Positions 23,548-37,061 of a DNA stretch of 64,000 bases are shown here, piece by piece; the first letter of the stretch is position 1, and the number at the start of each line of letters is the position of its first letter. The position numbers were made by a program, and so were the translations under genes. Under the pieces are notes generated by a model. It was not told the DNA's origin and ran no database searches. It saw only the letters and a program-made list of their open reading frames with translations. The stretch is from the NCBI GenBank assembly GCA_008933995.1, contig WARS01000026.1, forward strand, positions 510,501 to 574,500. The letters are read 5' to 3'. The stretch comes from Datnioides undecimradiatus. Taxonomy: Eukaryota > Chordata > Actinopteri > Lobotiformes > Datnioididae.

Positions 23548-26500
23548 TGCAAGAATTGTGTTTGTGCGTAGTGGCCCCTGCTGGATTTCCTTTCAGTGAA
23601 TGGTTGCATGGTTGTCCACTCAGCAGGGTGGTCCAAGCTAATGGCCTTGACCCAGGAGCAAGGAAAGCACTCACTGACGTTGACAACACTGGTGTGTGTT
23701 TTGTGTAGGTGTTTGTCCGCGCTTATTCATGTACATTCCGTGCGTGTAAAGACCAGACAGGTGAAGTGATGTTTTGGGCTTTGGTGACCTCTGAGACCTC
23801 TGAGGGAATTGGTTTTACTGACTGAGGTCTTGATTTAATGGAAGTAGCATGGCGCTGGGCATAAAGAAAATGTATTGAGTGTGTCGATAGTTAGACTAAC
23901 ATCTGACCACTTACTTGCATCCTCACACATTCTCTACAAGGTATTTTTTCGGAGTAACGAATGTTTTTAGTCGCCTCTTGCTTGTACCGAGTCTTCTGAG
24001 TGTTTCTATCTTTCCTGTATGCCTCCCAGCTGTCTGAGTCAGCAAGAAGATATGATAACTGATTTCTCTTTGTCGAACACCTCAGGGAAGTTGCCAAGTT
24101 CAGCCTCTTTAACTTGGCAAGAAGAGGGAAAATGGCTTAGGAGGTGTGTGTTGCACTAAAGTTGAAATAAACAATTTCTCCTTTGGCATTAATACATTTC
24201 CATCTTATCATGCGATGTCTCTTGTATGAACATGCATACGTATGAGCTTAACCTTTTATTTGTGCTTGTATCTGGTTAGTGTTTTCGTGTGCGTGTCAGG
24301 TGAAACTCTATATTCAGATGAACAGACCCTGGGGTTGTGACATGTTTTTCCTCAATAGGTGGAGGTTGTGATGGGCCCCTGCCAGCTGGCATGACAGTCC
24401 CTGTGTCATCAGCGCTTTGGTGGGAGTTTCATCTGTCTGGGGATTAGATGAAGGTGCCCGTCATGCTTGGCAAGCGCACACCTGCACCATAAAATACACT
24501 CTCCTGGTTTTTGCAGTCCACAGGCCACACCCGTACATCCATGCAGTATCTGCTATATTGATTGTATGATTTGTGGCATTGCACTGTAACTGGAATATCG
24601 CTTTATTTGTGCAAGGCAAAGCTCTCATGGGTCATCAAACAGTTTTGTATTGCAGCATTACAGGAACTGAATAAATATCTAAACATGTCATTGAATTTCA
24701 GTTGTATGGCTTTTATCACCAGAAGAGGGTGATTTTTGAGAAGCAATTGAACTAGGTGGTTAATGCTCAGCTGTTAACGAAGAAAACAGCAGCTGTGGCA
24801 GATTTTGCACAAATATGCCTGGCTCAGTGAGGGTGATGCATGGAAACAGGACGAAGTGGTCAATAAAACCGAACCCTCGCAGAGAGCGTATGGTCGTGTT
24901 TGAAGCTCATTTGTGTCACAGATGGATGGATGGTTTCTAATTTCTCCTAAAAGATGCTCACAGGTTACACTTGGCAGCACCGCTCAGGGCGTCCGCTTTA
25001 ATGAGAAATAAATATTGATACAGGACAGATTAATGCAGCATCACACTTTCAGGATATACAATGGAAAATGATCAACCTGCTTAAGTTCTTTGTCCCTCTC
25101 AATGTCCAGCCTGTCCCTTTTTTTAACTATTTCACCCATAATAACATGTTAAATTTATGCATTTAAATCCTGTTGTCAGATCGTCGTACCTTTGCTTTAT
25201 ACTTTCTTAAAGCATATCAATAAAAAAAAAACCAAGGAGAATATACAAAAAATGAAATATTCAGACCTGGTTAATCTATCTCAGATGGTGGTACTTTTCC
25301 ACACCATTATAAAGCTGTAATTGGATCAAAACAACAGTGTTCATAAAATACTAATGTAAAATACATACAAAATCAGAAATATTAATGTAAAATATGAATT
25401 CTATCATAGAAAAATGTCCTAGACATAATGAAAACAAACCCACGAAGAACAAACTCCCCTAAAACAGTCCAGAGTTGAATAAACAAGCCTGGTGTAGTCA
25501 GGGGCATTTAAGGATGATGATGTTATTATTTCAGACATTACATTTCTTTTTTTTTTTTTTTATTGCTGGCACATTCTTCTGGAGCACTGGTCCATGTTTC
25601 TGAACATTCATCAGGCCTCAAGCAAAATCTGTCCTCCGTTGCTCCACAGACAAGTGAGATTCTCCTGTTTTTTGTGTTTAACGTGTGTCTAATGTATCAG
25701 CGCGGCTCTCAGTCAACAACAGACAAATAAGCCCACATAAAGAGATAATAGCCCCCGAGGCAGCCTCTCCTGCAGCTCACAGTCATTTCTGCGGACAGAA
25801 GCTCGATTCACGTGAAATGACAGGAGTTGTGTCATAAGTTGAATTTGCATCCAACAGTCATGTATTTGGTGATCTGGCTCTTATGTAGTCATTTTTTACA
25901 TCAGGGCCCTATCAAGAAAATATTTTTCATTCATGATTCTGCTTGAATGCCAGGATTCAGAGTCTCATATTGCACACTTAGCCTGTTTTAGATGTCTGTG
26001 GTTTATTTTGAAAAGAGCAGAGCAACAGCCTCAAGGCTTTGAACTGTTTTACTTTTTAAACACAAAAGACTTCCTAGAACCATTTGAGGTGTGACTGGGG
26101 CTTTTTAGAGACGCCAGCCAGACTGATGGGCTTTCAAAGTCAGACACTCTCACTATGTACTCTGTGTCACCTGACTGCCTCCTTTGCTCCCATCACTAGT
26201 AATAACCTGCTTGCTCAGACAACCTACTCTGCTGTGTTTCTGTGGATGCCCTTACCTCTCATGTGCCCCCACGGTGAGGCAGAGTTTAAAGTTGATTCTT
26301 TTGTATAAAGAAAAACAATAATAGCCTCAAGACTCTGTACCATCATCCTTTTAAAACATTAAGCACACCATGCATTATTTGAAATGACCTGTATTTTTCT
26401 GCAACAGGTTCCAGTGACTTTTATTTTTCTGTCAACACTTTGGACATTTACAAATTGCATTTGCTATTCTGCTTTACCACCATAAACAAAATACCCTGCT

Positions 26501-27639
26501 TCAAATTTTTGCCCTTGAGTCAACGGTTTCTTTCCCCAACTGGTGTTTGTGGAACACATGACCTTATCCCGTCTTCTTTTCTCCCGTTCCTCGCTCCATC
26601 CATCACACCTTCCCTTCCTCTGTCAAATTGGCGAGCTGTGAAGAGATTTACTGCTTACAAACACGAACATGGTTTACAGCACATCCATATCCACGTCCAT
26701 CCGTGCGGTGTCTGCTGAGCTGCTTACTTGTATTTTCTGCATTGATAAGGCGACCGCGTCTGAAGTGAAAGCAAGGAGCATCCCTGTTCATTGTCAATAA
26801 ATAATGAAAATGTTCAATCCAATCTATGAAATAAAAAAGCTGCACGAATCCGGCCTCATTTATTTTGACCATGGTAACTGTGAATAAACTATGCCAGAAG
26901 CTGACTGATAAAACTTGGTACAAACTGAGTAAGTTTGAAAGGATATTCAGTTTAAATATAACCTGTAATAGCAGAATAAGTACCTCGTTGCAGTCTATGA
27001 TCCAGTCATTACTGCTGCAAGAATGCACCAGTTTGTTTCAGGGCAGAGCAGCTGCATCGTGTCTGCCTTGTGCATTGTCTTTTATGTGTATGTGTAGGCA
27101 CTTGTGAAAAATCAGTTTCCTCTCTCATTTTGGCACTAGGTCTATAAACAGATGACATGAAGTGATAAACTAAGACATAAAAATATGTTAGAATTACATT
27201 CGTATTGCTTAAGAAAGGATTAGAGGAAAACTGGAAATGAAGAAATATTATTTCAGTGAACTAAAAGACGTACTTCTCACTGTCTCTCGACAACAGTACG
27301 TTAATTCCTTTACAAAAACGTCATGGCACTGCATTCAGCAGGTTATTTATCCCCTAACAGAAGTGACAGTTATTACTCAGAAGAGCATAACAGCTCTGTG
27401 AGGTCCAGACAAACAGTTTCTAAAGGTTGAGCTTTTGGAGAAGCTGAGGGGCGGACAGCTGAATAACACAGCTGTGTGAGTATTTTTCTGGTTCTGTGTG
27501 TGTGTGTGTGCGTGCTTGTATACCTGCATGCATGAACCTATGCCTATACATACACCTGCCAGCTTTAGACTGCCCGATCTTCTTTACAAAAATATTTTCA
27601 GATTGTCAGATTGTGTGGGCATATCCTGTTTTCAGCTCT

Positions 27640-28210
27640 CCTTTGGTCGTTCCACATGTTTTTGTTGGGTTTGACGTCTGATCTCCGGCTGGACTGAACA
27701 CTGACACTGTTATTTTTGCTTTTGTGAAGCATGATGTCCACTTGGATTTTGCTTTGGGTTATTATCATGTTGGAATGTGAAATTCCTTCATCTTCAGCTT
27801 TCTGGTGGAGGCCCGCTAGCGTTGTGCCAAAATATCTTGATATTTGGAGCCAGTCATTATCCTTCTGTCTTTACAAAGGCCGCTGACCCAGTTGAAGAGA
27901 AGCAGCTCTACAGCATGACGCTACCATCACCGTGCCTCACAGTCAGTGTGGTGTTCCTTGGATGATGAGCTGCATCAAGTCCTTCATGTGGTTTCACTGG
28001 CTCGTCCATTTTGCCGGCAAATGTCAATGACTTTTGATTTAGTCAGGTTAGGTAAGGAGGCTGCATAGTTTGTCTGATTTAAAATTGGAAGTCTGTTTGG
28101 TGTTTTTGGGGGCTTTTGAATTGGATTCTGTGCTGTTCAGGTTTCTGTGTCTGTATGTGGTCTGTGCAGCTTAATGTGGCTTTCATCATTCATAGACCAG
28201 ACGTGTATTC
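27640..28210 (-). pseudogene. Relic of a Tc1-like transposase
   Basis: Minus-strand reading recovers degraded Tc1 transposase blocks in the right order and spacing. They are VWSMNDESHIK (about 28205-28170, cf. the family's WSDETKI), TVRHGDGSVML followed by a stop where the family has Trp (about 27945-27905), QHDNNPKQNPS (about 27772-27740, cf. QQDNDPKHTS) and SRRSDVKPNKNMW (about 27695-27650, cf. SPDLNPIENLW). The last catalytic acidic residue is replaced (NKN instead of IEN). Stops and frameshifts rule out activity. No intact terminal inverted repeats were identified. Boundaries are approximate. Confidence 0.75.
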
Positions 28211-30020
28211 TCCACAGGGCAGAGCAGAGAAATACTTTGGATGCTGCCATTGACCCCAGAGGCCATGTTGAACGTGATGCAGCTGTACCTGGTGGAATCT
28301 ACATGATCGATTGAAAGTGGACCTTGTGCTTCAGCAGTCTTGTATCTGGGAGGTATTTGTAAGCCCTTACATATGTTAAACATGTCACAGAAGACACAAG
28401 AAAAAGTTTTGTTCTTTCTTTCTTTCTTCTTGTGGTTTGCTCAAACCAAATCCTACCATGATGACGCCAAGTGCGGTTTACTGGAGATTTGTGACACAAG
28501 TGCAAAGCCCTAATAAAGCGCCTACGTGTCCCATATACCTTTTGTGATCAAGTAAATCCTATTTAGACTAAGGCCTGGAAGTGAAAGGGCCTGCCTGAAC
28601 CTGCCTCTCAGCACACCCCTGCAGATGCTGACCAGAGGTGGGGGCAAGGTGGGGAGTGGAAGGAGGCCCCTTGTATGGATGGATGAGGAAAGAGAAAGAC
28701 AGTGAAGTGATAGGCAGAAAGAGAGCGTTGTTGGAGTGAGAGGCCTGGAGCTGTGATGAGATTGAATGGCGGAAGAGGCAGCTATTTCCATGTGAGGACA
28801 GATTAACTGAGAGGTTAAGTGAAAAGTCTTCACTCTTCATTTTCTCCAGTCGCCTGCCAGCTTATTATCTAAAAGGCTGCAGATTTATGTGACAGTTTCT
28901 CTGGTCCTCCTTCCTTGCCTCCTGCTCTCACGATGTCCTTCCCTTCTCAGTTTAATTTAGCTGATGTTGCTCTCGTATCCCTCTTGCTTTGCTTTCTCCC
29001 TTTGACCGCTTCCTTCCCACGCTGTCCCCCCAATTCTCTCCCCTCTTACTCCCCATGACCTTTCTCTGCAGATGATAAGCATTAAGCCTAGAGTACAATA
29101 CCAGTGAACCACAACCTTGGCCCATATTGTCTTATCACAGCTAATAACGGAAAGACTTCTAAAGTGAAGCAGAACTTCTTCAACATAGAGTCAAGGACAA
29201 CTTTCCTAATCTAGCACTCCCACATCTGTATTTTATTTTATGTTTTCAGCACACTTCATAAAAAACTCACTAATGTTCGCACAAGGAAAAAAGAAAACCC
29301 GGTTTCTTGAGTTTACTCTACTTTGCAGTTGTTATTTGTAAGTCCTTGGTTCCAAATGGATGCAATATCTTCTAAAAATGTTTTTTTTAATTTTGGGGCC
29401 CTAAAAGTTTTGACCTACCCCCAACAGTGTCTCTCTGTGTTGCAAATAACGTGTTTGATGCACTTTAGCACAGTATCTTTCGTCCTGGTAGTGACGAGAT
29501 TATGTAGTGAGTGTTGGAGAGCTGGTGCAGGTGATAACGATCAGGTCGAGGCGATGCAGGTAATCCTCCAACCCACATCGGTAGCAAACTTAACATCATT
29601 TGATACACACCTGATATCAGACACAGACAGGTGGACTCTCACATAAACACAAACAGGAAGGCAACTGGGCACGTATGCATACTCAGGGTGGTTTGGAGGA
29701 TGAGCTGCATACAGGTTTAAGCTTTTACTGCTTATGCATTTCATTTTCTCTGAACTTTTCAGGGTTTTGGATTACATGTGGGTAAGAGTAAAGAAAGTTT
29801 AAACCCATCAGTTTTTGAGGGGAAGATCTTCTCGTAACAAGTCTGGTTAAGTAGGCAGATTATCAAACAATAGTGAACTACTGGGGAAAAGTCACTATAA
29901 TTGACAAGTAAAGAAATGTGTTGCATTTTCAAAAAAACAGCAAAAATCAACTTTAGCCAAGAATGTTACATACAAGTAGGTCCCTATGTACCTAAAGTAC
30001 ACATTGAACATATTTACAGG
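28211..30020. other. Intergenic DNA without recognised genes
   Basis: Pyrimidine-rich stretches near 28900-29060 and otherwise unremarkable AT-rich sequence. Nothing coding is supported. Confidence 0.5.
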
Positions 30021-30029
30021 ACGCAAAAG

Positions 30030-30505
30030 CAGGCTCACAGCTAAACAAGTAGCTAATGACTTTAACTGGTCGCGGTAGCACATTGGTTCCTCCATCATGG
30101 CAGAGTGCAGGTGCGCATGGATTAAACGTTCTAGCTGCACCCAAACATTTGATGCTACCCACCTGTAACTCTACTGTCTTCTTTCATTGTTATTGGTATC
30201 TGGTTCTTCAGTGAAAAGCTCTAAAAACTCACTGTATGGTACAGACAAATGTAGCTACTCCCTGATGAATGTAACTAAATATATGGCAGAGAAAGATACA
30301 GATATTAACCTCGGGACGTGGTGGAGACCAAAAACCGAGCTAAAAGTAGATGTAGAGTCAGCACTGTTATACATCCTGCTGATGGCCAGAAACAGGACCC
30401 TGACTGTCTATAAGCTACTACTTAACATATCAGGTTTTCAAGGTGATGAAGTTATTCTTTTAGGTTACAGCTTGTCTCAGCTGCCCCCAAGTGGCTGAAA
30501 AATTA
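30030..30505. repeat. Probable degenerate dispersed teleost repeat
   Basis: Segments such as CAGCTAAACAAGTAGCTAA, TCCTCCATCATGGCAGAG, AAAAACCGAGCTAAAAGTAG, CATCCTGCTGATGGCCAGAA and GCTGCCCCCAAGTGGCTGAA resemble, in the same order, a repeat family I know from fish genomic sequence. It gives a chance open frame (30187-30498 +) with no domain. No terminal repeats or target duplications were found, so family and edges are uncertain. Confidence 0.4.
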
Positions 30506-33500
30506 ACAGGCCAACCACAGGTTAGAAATTAGGGTAGGTTGTGTGCGTAGTCTGTTGTGAGGGCACAGGCTTGACTTGAAAGTGCATGGAGTCAGATTGC
30601 TGTTCATTTGCAGAATTTGCCACTGTTCACTGCTGCAACTAACCGATGTTGTTTCTAGACGTGTATTTTAATCACGATGTTGCAGAATGACAGTCAGGCG
30701 GAGATGAAAGGTCAGCATGCTCACATTTACACACAGGCGATGATAGGCAGGTGCACACACGGACACAGAGAGATACACCGACACACACCCTCTAGGCTCA
30801 CCCACATACTAATCACAGCTGACTGTAACAGAAGAGGAATGCAATGCTGGACTGTAATCAGGATGTTGACCCACATACTGATTATAACACTGCAGCTCCA
30901 ACCACAGCAAAGAAACTCAGCACTGAGCACTTTTGCTACTGTTTTTCATTACTTGTGCACTTTTCTTTCAGGAATTATTTAGACATATAGTCAGTTTTTT
31001 GCTGGCTACACATTTGAAATGTGTTTAGTGTTTTATTATTTGTTTTGACTCCCTTCCCTTGGCTTCTGGTTGCATTTATTACTTGAACCAAGGGACACAA
31101 GAAAAGCCTTGGAAATGCTTCAGGCTTCAGCTGGTTACTGTTTAACCTTGATCCCCCGATTTCAGTTCTGAGCGTCTTTGCTTTTCTCCTCGCAATTAGC
31201 CATCTCTGTTTTCACTCACACTTTGATAGTGTAAATCGCATTTTGAACACACGCTAACATGACAGTTGAATGTATTTTATCTGTTTGCAGCTTCACACAA
31301 GTCTTTGATTTCCACATCAAAGCCTGTCTGCGCCATGTCCGCCTGCATCTGTGTGCCAAAAGAAACCTGTTGGTGTGTGCGGATGTGTGGATGTGACACA
31401 AGTATGTGTGTGTGACGATTAGATCTAAAGTGTGTTTTAGGTATGTTTATTAGTCTCATTCTAAATAAACTCTACAATAACAACAAAGAGTCTTTTACTT
31501 AATATCAAGCACAGTTAACAGATGCTGCATTCCAGTCCTACCCTTAAAGTCAGACTCCAGCAGGTTATAGCACATGTGTCCGCTTTTCTTAAAGAGTACT
31601 TCCACTTTATTTGACCTGTCGACGTGATAGATGGAGGGGTGTATTGTTTGGTCATGTCTGCTCACGCACACACACACACACCAACACACACACACACATA
31701 CACATACATAGGCCTCTCTGTTGTGGTGAAGCCCTGTCTTCACAGCGTTGTTGACAGATGCACCAGGCTTGATTAAAGACACGGTTCACTCTCTGCTCTG
31801 TGTGTGAGAGAGACTGTCCATTTTTGTTTACGACCATGTGAAAGCTGTAGCCTGATGTGTGTGTTTGTGTGTGAATTTGTGTCCGCCTACTGAACTCAGA
31901 TGTCAGTGTTTCCCAGGTTCGTTCGTGCTCCGTACCTGGACTGTATACAATATATACAGTAATTTTCTATAAAGTCTCCCCAGTCATTTTGTGTGTGAGT
32001 GACAGATGCTCTTTGTACTGAGCTGGAGCACCTGCCAAGTCAGGAAAAGAGCTTTTCCGCCATCATTCAGCTCCACTTTATCTTCTCCATTCGTAGCGTA
32101 ACACACACCTTGTTTGTGTTGCGGTTGGCTTCATGTGTGGGCACTTAGAGTTTGCATGTGTGTATTTGGCTGGTTCGAGTTGTGTTGCAGTGTTTGATTA
32201 TCTGGTTGCATATGCTCCATAAAAACGTACGTAAAAAACAAAAAAAACAACTACAACGAATTAAAAAGTCACAGCAACATGTTTTGTATCTGACAAATGT
32301 GATAACTTGTCAGTAAATGCAATAACAAATACAGCAGAGTTCCAACACCTCTAAACCTGCCTTTACATTTAAACACATTGCCACTTGTTATCCCCCGTTT
32401 GGTTGCAGAACAGTAGCAATGACCAGCGTCTCTTTATTCAGTTAGTGCACGCTAACTAGATAACTAATTAGCTGATCACACACAGCCTGTAAATATTCCC
32501 AGATATATCACTTGCATCTGTTTGGATGCTGATGCATTCCTTACTCTTTAATACCACTGCTACAGTAAACTGGCCACACATTACATGTAGGCCGCAGCGC
32601 AAATCGTGTCCTACTCCCTTGCTGGAGCAACTGCTGTGAATCGCACACTGACCTCGACACACCCCTCCATCTGCAGAGGGGAAACGCGTATTTCTGATAT
32701 TTTCACACCACAAAGATTATTTTTCTTCTTTTTAGTAAAAAAATTTAATAGGTCAGCATTAATTTTTATTGCAAAACGGGATTTCTTGTGCTTTCAGTTG
32801 GTCTTTAGTGTGAATAGGGGCTTTGAATGAATGACCCTGGCTGACCACGTAACTTACTAGAATGCATTTTGCCAATAACCATACCAACCAATGGTGCTCC
32901 AGCATGGACAGGGGACAGAGTTCAGTTTAGTTCTGCTTGGACTAGAGAATGAGGGCAGTGTTGGGCTTTATGGTTCACACGCTCACCCTTGAGAATGCAG
33001 CCGCTTTCGCCAATGACTTTATACTGTACACTGTTACACTTGCACATTGGGTGTGAAAGCAGGCATTGTCAGTGTCTCAAGACGGGTGATATAACATTAT
33101 TAAACATTCACCATTGTGCCAACACCAGTGAAAAGCCAGTTTATCGTAGTATTACAAAAGGCAGTTATTCAATAGAGTGACCAAGAGAGTGATTAACCGA
33201 TTTAACATTTCCATCCTTGAGCAGACCTGCAAATGTGTCTAAAAATGGTTTGGAGTCACTGGTGAAGCAGACAATGTGTGTGACTGGATTTGGCTCTGCA
33301 ACTGTCTGTGTGCGCGTGTGTGTCAGCTGAGGACAGGTATTTCCTTATAGCAGTGAGCCAAGGACGGATGTAAAAATATTGGCTGAATAGACAGAGGGGG
33401 ATTTAAATTTGGACTTTTACATTCATATCCCAGCCAGATCTAGGCCCAGCTGTCTGCTGTAAGAAACCAAACATCTCACTTTTCCGTAGACACTCATTCC

Positions 33501-36500
33501 ATGTGTAGCTGAACAGTAGTGCATCCTTATGGGAGACGAAAAAGGTAGTGGGATGAGTGCTGGATAATGACAGCAAGAGAGATGTGAGGTGAAGAAAGAA
33601 AAAGTGGCGGAGAGGAGAGGAATGTGACAGACAGAGAGAACAGCTGTTTCTGTGTGTCCTTATCCGTCCTTGTTGTGCTCTGCTAGCCTCAACAGATTTA
33701 GACTGAAGAACACCTGGAGACTGATGGCCACATTTAGGCATTTATGTGCATGTTGTTACAGATGAAGTGACATTTAGGTGTTTGTGTGTGTGTTCCTCTA
33801 GGTGTGGCCAGAGATGGATGTTGAATCCAAAGTCATTAGAGGATGAACAAGGCTTTGGCTGACAGACTGTGACCAGCCGGGTTTGCCTGCCACAGTTTGT
33901 CCTTGGGATTCAGAGACAATGAGACGAGGGATAAAGCACTTAGAAGCCCAAGAAAACCCATTTTTCTCACTCTCTCGCTCTCTCCGTCCCTGTCTTGCAG
34001 TTCCTACTGTGGTCTGGAAAACATCTGAAAACCGGTTTTAGGGAGAAAACCCCCCCCATATAGTTATATATGTTGTTATGTATAGTTATATTTATAAACA
34101 TTTTTCCTCTTAATTTTAATTATGGATGTTTCTATTAAATAACTCTAAAAATTAGGTTGTTTTGAACTATACTGGATGTATCTGAAGCTGTGTTAAAAGG
34201 ATGTGGTCGGTTGTGAATGTGTGGAGATTTGGAGGTTGAGTTGCATTTGGACAATGATGTAATTCCCTTTCAGCGAATTAAATACCATTTCAAAATGTAA
34301 AAAACAATGGAACAATATTTACTCGACTTTGGAGAGTCAACATTACACATCTTGTCTCATGTTACATTATTACTTGTGTTACACGTGTTTTTGTTACAGC
34401 TTACAGGTGTATGATTTTTAATTTCAGCACAAACTCAAACTACAAAGTGTGTGAGGGTCTTCCTCAACAGCCCCAGGACGACCCAAGCTTGGATCTGCAG
34501 CTACAACCCTGGGACCAAACATCAAACATCAAGACCAATCCTTTCAGTGGAAGAGCCAGCAGTCATCAAGACAAGTCAGAAGTGCGAACAAGAACATGGT
34601 CATTGTTTTCTTCAAGATTTATGTGTTTGTGCACCACATGAATGTGTTGGCCAGGGTCTGACTGTCAAAGCCAAGTTCTACAGCCCCATCTGACCCATCC
34701 CGCTCTCCTCTCTACATCACGTTTCATTTTGGTTTTACAAAATATGAAATGACACTCAGAAGAGAGTGGTGGTTCTTTGCAGCTCAAATGTAACTATAAT
34801 GAAATGTAACTGAAATGCAACGGTTGTTACAGCTAAAGACTCTGAAAAGGTTCATTTGTGTGTTTCTCCAGTCGTCACTTTAGGCTTCCATTTTACTCTT
34901 AACACTTGTTTCCTTTATCATTTCCCTGTCTCTTTGGGAATGATTGATGACATCCTGGGATGTCTCGCTATCTTAATTATTTTCAATGGGGTGTAACACT
35001 GTGTAACATTGAAACTCAGGGGGTGGAGTCAATTTTGTCTCCGGGGCATAGAGGGAACTTTGCTGAGGTGAAATCTTACTGACGTTAAAACAGGAGAATG
35101 CTGTGCGAACACGGACTGTAACTTGTGGCAAACGTGGCACACGCACTTGATGCAACTCTAATGGTACGAAAGTCTAAAGTAGCTCCCAGCTTACACTGAC
35201 TTACAGCATCTCCTCTGGCCTGCATGATACACACACACGAGCATAGACTTTAATTAGGACTCGAGCCACTGCAGTGATGGGAGTGAGGCAAGCAGACTAA
35301 ACCCCTAAATAATGCCAAGGTTAAAAAATGGTGTGGTCCATTCTGTGGCTGTCAGAGGTCGTATTACAAGAATCAATATGTTGTAATGTTTACAATTACA
35401 GGTAAGAATGGATATAGAAATGTTTCCATCCCCCACCTTTAACCTCTTTATAGATCCAAGCTTCAATTGAGGTGGTCAGGCCATGACCTTACTTTGAACT
35501 ATGTATAAGAAACTACCTGTCCTCCAGTTTTACTTTAGAGTTGGTTTGTTTACAGCTGTAGTGTTTTTTAGCAAAAGAGAATTATTATGAATTCCTAACA
35601 GCGCCATGCATATATTTTGGATGTACTATTAAAAATATGTGCAATGTGTTTATTCACAGCAATGCAAGAGTTTATCATGGCATACCGTACCTTTTCTAGA
35701 TTTATGCAAATCCTTTGACAGGAGACTTCTTACTGCAGTGAAACCAGCCTACACCAGCATCGTCACTGCTGCATCTCAGTTTCCCAGTCTTCAAGCAAGC
35801 AGGTAATCGGCCTGTTAGTTACTTAAATGCTTCTTGGGGAAGCAGGCAGGATCAGTCAAACAGGCCAGATGATGATAAGTCTCTGTTCAGATGTTTTCAG
35901 AGCCTCCTGCACCAATTCTGAGGAACTGTCGACATAAACAAGCAAAAAAAGCAAGCTCTGGTATCCAGCGCTGGATATATATGAATTACATAAATAAACA
36001 TGCTGCTTACAGTAAGAAAATGTTTAGTGCCATCTTTGCTTTTATTCCAGTGCATAGCCAAAGGCAAGACACGTTTCCTCTTTTCCAGGAGTGCCTACTT
36101 TAACACTCATCCTTCATGTTCTCTGCTGTGTCTTGCTAACGCTGTTGACCTCCCCTTGTTGCAACTTTTACTTTCCAACTGTGCCTGGTGGGTTCACTAA
36201 TGAATGCAGGCCCATGCAGGAAAACGATGCGGATGCCTTTCCCACAGAGTGAGAGGTTCCTGCTGAAAAACAATTAAAGCTGAAAATGCTGAGGTATTTC
36301 TTTCATTTAACCGCTCAACTATGAACTGGTGTGGGGTACAAGTTCATGAGAACACTACATGCTGAGGCTGATAACAGTACTGTGGCACTGTGGCATACTA
36401 AACAAGGGCACTTAGACCTAATTACTGAGGAAACCGTTTCCCAGTATTATGGGTTGGAGTGTGGAATAAAGGAATAATCCCCCTAATTCAGCCCAGAGAT

Positions 36501-36600
36501 AAGGCCATCCGCTAAACAAAGAAGTCATAATAATAAGACAATTTCTCTGGGCAAATTCCCACTAAGCTCCCCAGAATCCGATTACGCTCCACTATAAGAG
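30506..36600. other. Gene-poor DNA with short microsatellites
   Basis: Interrupted (CA)n at 31664-31701 and small TG-rich patches near 31855-31880 and 32150-32165. A C run is at 34051-34058, with AT-rich TATATA sequence after it. No exon or recognised element. The frame at 33403-33741 - has no splice support or known domain. Confidence 0.5.
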
Positions 36601-36848
36601 TTTTGTGAAGGTTTTTTGGGAGCAAATTTTCCTCCTCCTCCTCCTCCTCCTCTTCATCCTCATGTCCTCTGACCACCTCGTTGCGCTCCTGCTGTACTTC
36701 CCTCTGATTGGATCAGCCCACACTCTGGCTGGACTGCGACCTTGCGTGCCATTGGTCAGTTTTGGGACGCAAGGTACGAAACCACCAGCAGAGCTTCATT
36801 ATGGGTTGGATCGAAGTAGTGTGTATTTCTCACGCATGCATGCACGCA

Positions 36849-36851
<3 letters not shown>

Positions 36852-36894
<43 letters not shown>
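36852..36894. repeat. (AC)n microsatellite
   Basis: About 21 uninterrupted AC units. It lies downstream of a block with two inverted CCAAT boxes (ATTGG near 36708 and CCATTGG near 36750) and a CTC-rich stretch (36631-36655), so a cryptic promoter cannot be excluded. Confidence 0.9.
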
Positions 36895-36897
<3 letters not shown>

Positions 36898-37014
36898 CCA
36901 TTCCTGTCATTCCCTGGTCTTTAGGAGAGCTTAGTAGAACTTAAACACTTGGGATTAGTTGAGACGTGAAGGATTTTTAACCAACAAATAATCCTTTTCT
37001 TTTCCTTGTGGCAT

Positions 37015-37016
<2 letters not shown>

Positions 37017-37058
<42 letters not shown>
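37017..37058. repeat. (TC)n microsatellite
   Basis: About 21 uninterrupted TC units, immediately followed by an acceptor-like TTTCGACAG. On the minus strand it appears as polyGA. Confidence 0.95.

Positions 37059-37061
<3 letters not shown>

Larger units (their letters stand above)
17122..27600. other. Gene-poor intergenic or intronic DNA with microsatellites
   Basis: No exon is assigned. Content is mostly AT-rich unique-looking DNA with the microsatellites listed separately, an A run near 25226 and a T run near 25548-25561. The frames at 18805-19083 + and 19661-20026 + were inspected; neither has splice sites or a recognisable domain. The block 24361-24530 is more GC-balanced (GGGCCCCTGCCAGCTGGCAT) and could be a conserved non-coding segment, but only a cross-species alignment could tell. 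Confidence 0.5.

Noticed and set aside
30187..30498. 103-residue plus-strand frame
   Set aside because: It falls within a probable dispersed repeat and shows no protein family.
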